Positions 54,953 to 56,360 of a stretch of DNA of 56,360 bases are shown here, piece by piece. Both the position numbers and the translations under genes were made by a program. Source of the DNA: Alphaproteobacteria bacterium (GTDB lineage Bacteria > Pseudomonadota > Alphaproteobacteria > UBA8366 > GCA-2717185); the NCBI GenBank assembly GCA_040905865.1, contig JBBDQU010000010.1, forward strand, positions 1 through 56,360, given 5' to 3'. The notes beneath the pieces were generated by a model that worked only from the letters and a program-made list of their open reading frames with translations, was not told where the DNA came from and did not search any database. Within the stretch, counting starts at the first letter, position 1; each line of letters starts with the position of its first letter.

Positions 54953-56360
54953 TTGCGCCGATTTCTGATCCGTTCGATGCATATCCTGCTGCCGCTGACC
55001 CTGCTGGCCACGGCGGCGACGCTGCGGATCTATGAGCCGCGCTGGCTGGCTGAGTTCCAGGTTATCTGGTTCGATATCCTTAATGTGGAGAACCCGCGGC
55101 CCTACAATCCCGAATCCGGCGTCCGGATCGTCGATATCGACGATGAATCGCTGGAGCGGCTGGGACAGTGGCCCTGGCCGCGCACCAGGCTGGCCGAACT
55201 GATCTATCGACTGCGCGAGGCCGGGGCGGCGGTTGTTGTTTTCGATATCGTGTTTTCGGAGCCGGACCGGACATCGCCGCGCAACATCGTCGAAAACTGG
55301 ACGCATGCGCCGGAATATGCGTCGCTGCGCGATCAGGCGATTGGCCTGCCGGACCATGACGAAATGTTTGCCGCCTATATCAGCGAACTGAAGGGCATTG
55401 TCACCGGGTTCGCGCTGACCGCGGGCAAGGCCCCGCGCATCCCGGTGCAACGGGGAAATTTCGCGTTCAGTGGCGACGACCCGACCCAGTTCCTGCCGGC
55501 GCTGCCGGGCGCGGTCGCCAATCTTGCCGCCTTTGAAAAAGCGGCGGCGGGCAACGGCAATTTCAATGTCCTGCCCGAAACCGACGGGCTGATCCGCCGG
55601 GTGCCGCTCGTTGCGGGATTCCAGCTCGATGAAAAAGCCGGGGGCGGAATCCGGCTGTACCCGATGATTTCGGTGGAAGCCCTGCGCGTGGCGCAGGGTG
55701 CGAAGACGATGATCATCAAGTCGTCCGGCGGCAGCGGTGAAACGGGATTTGGCGAAAAGACCGGCGTCGTCAGCCTCAAGATCGGCCGGATCGAGGTCCC
55801 GACAGACAATCAGGGCCGCGTCTGGGTGCATTACGCCGGCAGCCAGGCGGCGCGTTACGTCCCGATCTGGAAAATCCTGGACGATTCCTTCGACCGTTCG
55901 CTGATCGAGAACCATATTGTTCTTGTCGGCGCCAGCGCGGCCGGGCTGCTCGACCTGCGGTCCACGCCGCTGGATCAGGTGCTGCCGGGGGTGGAGGTGC
56001 ATGCGGAACTGATCGAGCAGATACTCGAAGGGGACTTCCTGAATCGGCCGGACTGGGCGATGGGCGCCGAACTGGCCTATCTCACGGGGTTGGGGCTCAT
56101 CCTGATCCTGCTGCTGCCCCGCCTCGGCGCTGTGTGGTGCGCAATCATCGGCGGCGTTGCGGTTGTCGCGGTCTTTGGCGGGTCCTGGTACGGCTATACC
56201 GAAAAACAGATATTGCTGGACCCGGTCTATCCGTCGGTGGCTGTCCTCGGCATCTACCTTTCCGCCTCGCTGATCAGCTATATCCGGACGGAAGGGGAGC
56301 GCAAGCAGGTGCGCGGCGCCTTCGCGCAATACCTCTCCCCGGCCCTGGTCGAACAGCTTG
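54953..56360 (+). CDS. CHASE2-domain protein, probable adenylate/guanylate cyclase (cut by window end)
   Basis: At least 469 codons, open to the window edge. A membrane helix near the start (HILLPLTLLATAATLRIY) is followed by a CHASE2 extracellular sensor domain (VRIVDIDDESLERLGQWPWP, AAVVVFDIVFSEPDR, VLVGASAAGLLDLRSTPLD) and two or three C-terminal membrane helices (about 360-440). It then enters GAFAQYLSPALVEQL, the linker that precedes class III cyclase catalytic domains. The catalytic domain itself lies outside the window. TTG 54953 is preferred, with GGAAGGA 8 bases upstream; ATG 54977 is the alternative. Confidence 0.8.
   Translation, partial: MRRFLIRSMHILLPLTLLATAATLRIYEPRWLAEFQVIWFDILNVENPRPYNPESGVRIVDIDDESLERLGQWPWPRTRLAELIYRLREAGAAVVVFDIVFSEPDRTSPRNIVENWTHAPEYASLRDQAIGLPDHDEMFAAYISELKGIVTGFALTAGKAPRIPVQRGNFAFSGDDPTQFLPALPGAVANLAAFEKAAAGNGNFNVLPETDGLIRRVPLVAGFQLDEKAGGGIRLYPMISVEALRVAQGAKTMIIKSSGGSGETGFGEKTGVVSLKIGRIEVPTDNQGRVWVHYAGSQAARYVPIWKILDDSFDRSLIENHIVLVGASAAGLLDLRSTPLDQVLPGVEVHAELIEQILEGDFLNRPDWAMGAELAYLTGLGLILILLLPRLGAVWCAIIGGVAVVAVFGGSWYGYTEKQILLDPVYPSVAVLGIYLSASLISYIRTEGERKQVRGAFAQYLSPALVEQL

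Overview
The window looks like chromosomal DNA of a GC-rich alphaproteobacterium, probably a Rhodospirillales-type organism. The grounds are the gene content and order: argD-argF-hslO, ileS-lspA-DUF3035 (BamF-type) lipoprotein-two M16 peptidases, a DUF3572 protein, a zur/COG0523 zinc block, motAB, and a perfect CtrA-type TTAA-N7-TTAA site. Most of it is dense housekeeping and metabolic sequence. Accessory or AT-rich patches lie at about 8.8-10.2 kb and 24.3-27.8 kb. No rRNA, tRNA, CRISPR array or intact insertion sequence was found.

Layout. 0-3.7 kb: a tripartite tricarboxylate transporter (tctC-tctB-tctA) bracketed by two copies of the same terminator. 3.7-7.7 kb (minus strand): BolA-like protein, a lipoprotein, Hsp33, ornithine carbamoyltransferase and acetylornithine aminotransferase. 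7.9-12.2 kb: RidA and YciI proteins, an orphan AT-rich gene, a TauD-type dioxygenase and an aldo/keto reductase. 12.2-14.9 kb (minus): a Zur-COG0523-cysteine desulfhydrase-like zinc operon. 15-23.4 kb: MaoC hydratase, RibF, IleRS, LspA, BamF-like lipoprotein and a pair of M16 peptidases. 23.4-24.3 kb (minus): two hotdog hydratases. 24.3-27.8 kb: gene remnants, a Fic protein with a three-site operator array, small hypothetical genes and an orphan terminator. 27.8-34.5 kb: thiolase, a probable UGA-decoding selenoprotein of the GrdB family, a GIY-YIG-like protein, an isopropylmalate/isocitrate dehydrogenase-family enzyme, trans-aconitate methyltransferase, a DUF3572 protein and a TrmA/RlmD-type RNA methyltransferase. 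34.6-39 kb: MotA, MotB, an acetolactate-synthase-like enzyme and a metallo-beta-lactamase-fold hydrolase.

39.2-51.3 kb holds the most unusual system. Eight same-strand genes encode a tetraheme cytochrome c, two cyclic-nucleotide-binding domains fused to a four-cluster ferredoxin, a di-heme-b type membrane protein, a decaheme membrane-anchored cytochrome with a cytoplasmic Cys-rich domain, a pentaheme cytochrome, an outer-membrane barrel, a membrane-tethered FAD/2Fe-2S reductase, and a glutamate dehydrogenase that may belong to the set. Together they could carry electrons between NAD(P)H or the quinone pool and a periplasmic or extracellular partner, with possible control by a cyclic nucleotide.

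51.7-56.4 kb: a TPR/outer-membrane barrel protein, a FecR-domain protein and a CHASE2-type (probable nucleotide cyclase) protein cut by the window end. The two strongest leads are the selenoprotein at 29157-30362, which an ordinary gene caller would split in two, and the heme/ferredoxin cluster.
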